Part shown: piece by piece, positions 6,665 to 6,724 of the stretch | How positions within the stretch are numbered: the stretch's first letter is position 1 | Layout of the letters: each line of letters opens with the position of its first letter | Source: CAVSWN01 sp046728115 | GTDB taxonomy: Bacteria > Acidobacteriota > Vicinamibacteria > Vicinamibacterales > CAVVIG01 | Direction: 5' to 3' | Length of the DNA: 6,724 bases | Assembly (NCBI GenBank): GCA_046728115.1 | Contig: JBKPDW010000263.1 | Coordinates: 1 to 6,724, forward strand | The notes under the pieces: model-generated | Told to the model about the DNA's origin: nothing | Database searches by the model: none | Seen by the model: only the letters and a program-made list of their open reading frames with translations | Translations under genes and position numbers: made by a program

Positions 6665-6724
6665 TGCGCGACTCCAACGTTGCGCTGGACAAACGCGGCG
6701 ATCGTCGACACGACGGTCTCCAGC
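6661..6724 (-). CDS. Unidentified protein, C-terminal 20 residues only
   Basis: The 3' end of a gene entering from the right edge. The last residues read LETVVSTIAAFVQRNVGVAQ before TGA at 6663-6661, an amphipathic helix-like tail. I chose this frame because its stop overlaps the symporter ATG as ATGA, the same coupling used elsewhere in the window, and because of its ordinary composition; the other two frames are rich in Arg or Trp/Cys and run into the symporter. Nothing identifies the family. Confidence 0.45.
   Translation of the reverse strand, partial: LETVVSTIAAFVQRNVGVAQ
6672..6675 (-). promoter_or_regulatory. Ribosome binding site of the symporter gene
   Basis: GGAG on the minus strand lies seven bases before ATG 6664, inside the 3' end of the preceding gene. 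Together with the ATGA stop/start overlap it fixes the symporter start and indicates translational coupling to the upstream gene. Confidence 0.65.

Noticed and set aside
4836..6692. 618-residue open frame on the minus strand, the longest in the window
   Set aside because: It spans two well-supported genes in another frame and its translation is extremely Arg-rich with no domain; it is a high-GC shadow of the symporter and rmlD.

Overview
The window is a GC-rich (roughly 60% by eye), gene-dense piece of bacterial chromosome. It has almost no non-coding DNA, and third codon positions are strongly G/C. Seven of the eight genes I can support, including two cut by the window edges, read on the minus strand; one small gene reads on the plus strand. 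The style (high GC, ATGA and TTGA stop/start overlaps, GTG and TTG starts, a DUF4330-type protein beside GT-C membrane enzymes) would fit an Acidobacteriota-like soil bacterium. That is a weak inference; nothing here fixes the taxon. I see no tRNA, rRNA, CRISPR array, insertion sequence or phage gene.

The right half, read leftward, is a tightly coupled set: the 3' end of an unidentified gene (6661-6724), a dicarboxylate/amino acid:cation symporter of the DAACS family (5339-6664, ATGA overlap with the previous stop), and an RmlD-type dTDP-4-dehydrorhamnose reductase (4456-5337, GTG start one base after the symporter stop). Both complete genes have a GGAG ribosome binding site 6-7 bases before the start, which settles their starts.

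In the middle, on the plus strand, lies a 162-residue membrane protein of no family I recognise (4063-4551). It runs head-on into the rmlD gene, overlapping its 3' end by 96 bp, and diverges from the next minus-strand gene across only about 34 bp.

The left half, read leftward, holds two large polytopic membrane proteins resembling GT-C fold, lipid-phosphosugar-dependent glycosyltransferases or surface-polysaccharide polymerases (2652-4028 and 1127-2545). They are followed by a membrane-anchored DUF4330-like protein with an apparent IPT/TIG-like extracytoplasmic domain (48-1130, TTG start in a TTGA overlap), and then by the first 17 codons of another gene (1-51, ATGA overlap). With RmlD nearby, the natural reading is a cell-surface polysaccharide locus: RmlD supplies dTDP-L-rhamnose in the cytoplasm, the GT-C-like proteins transfer or polymerise sugars on the outer face of the inner membrane, and the DUF4330-like protein may assist there. 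The symporter looks like an operon passenger. No substrate can be assigned from the sequence alone.
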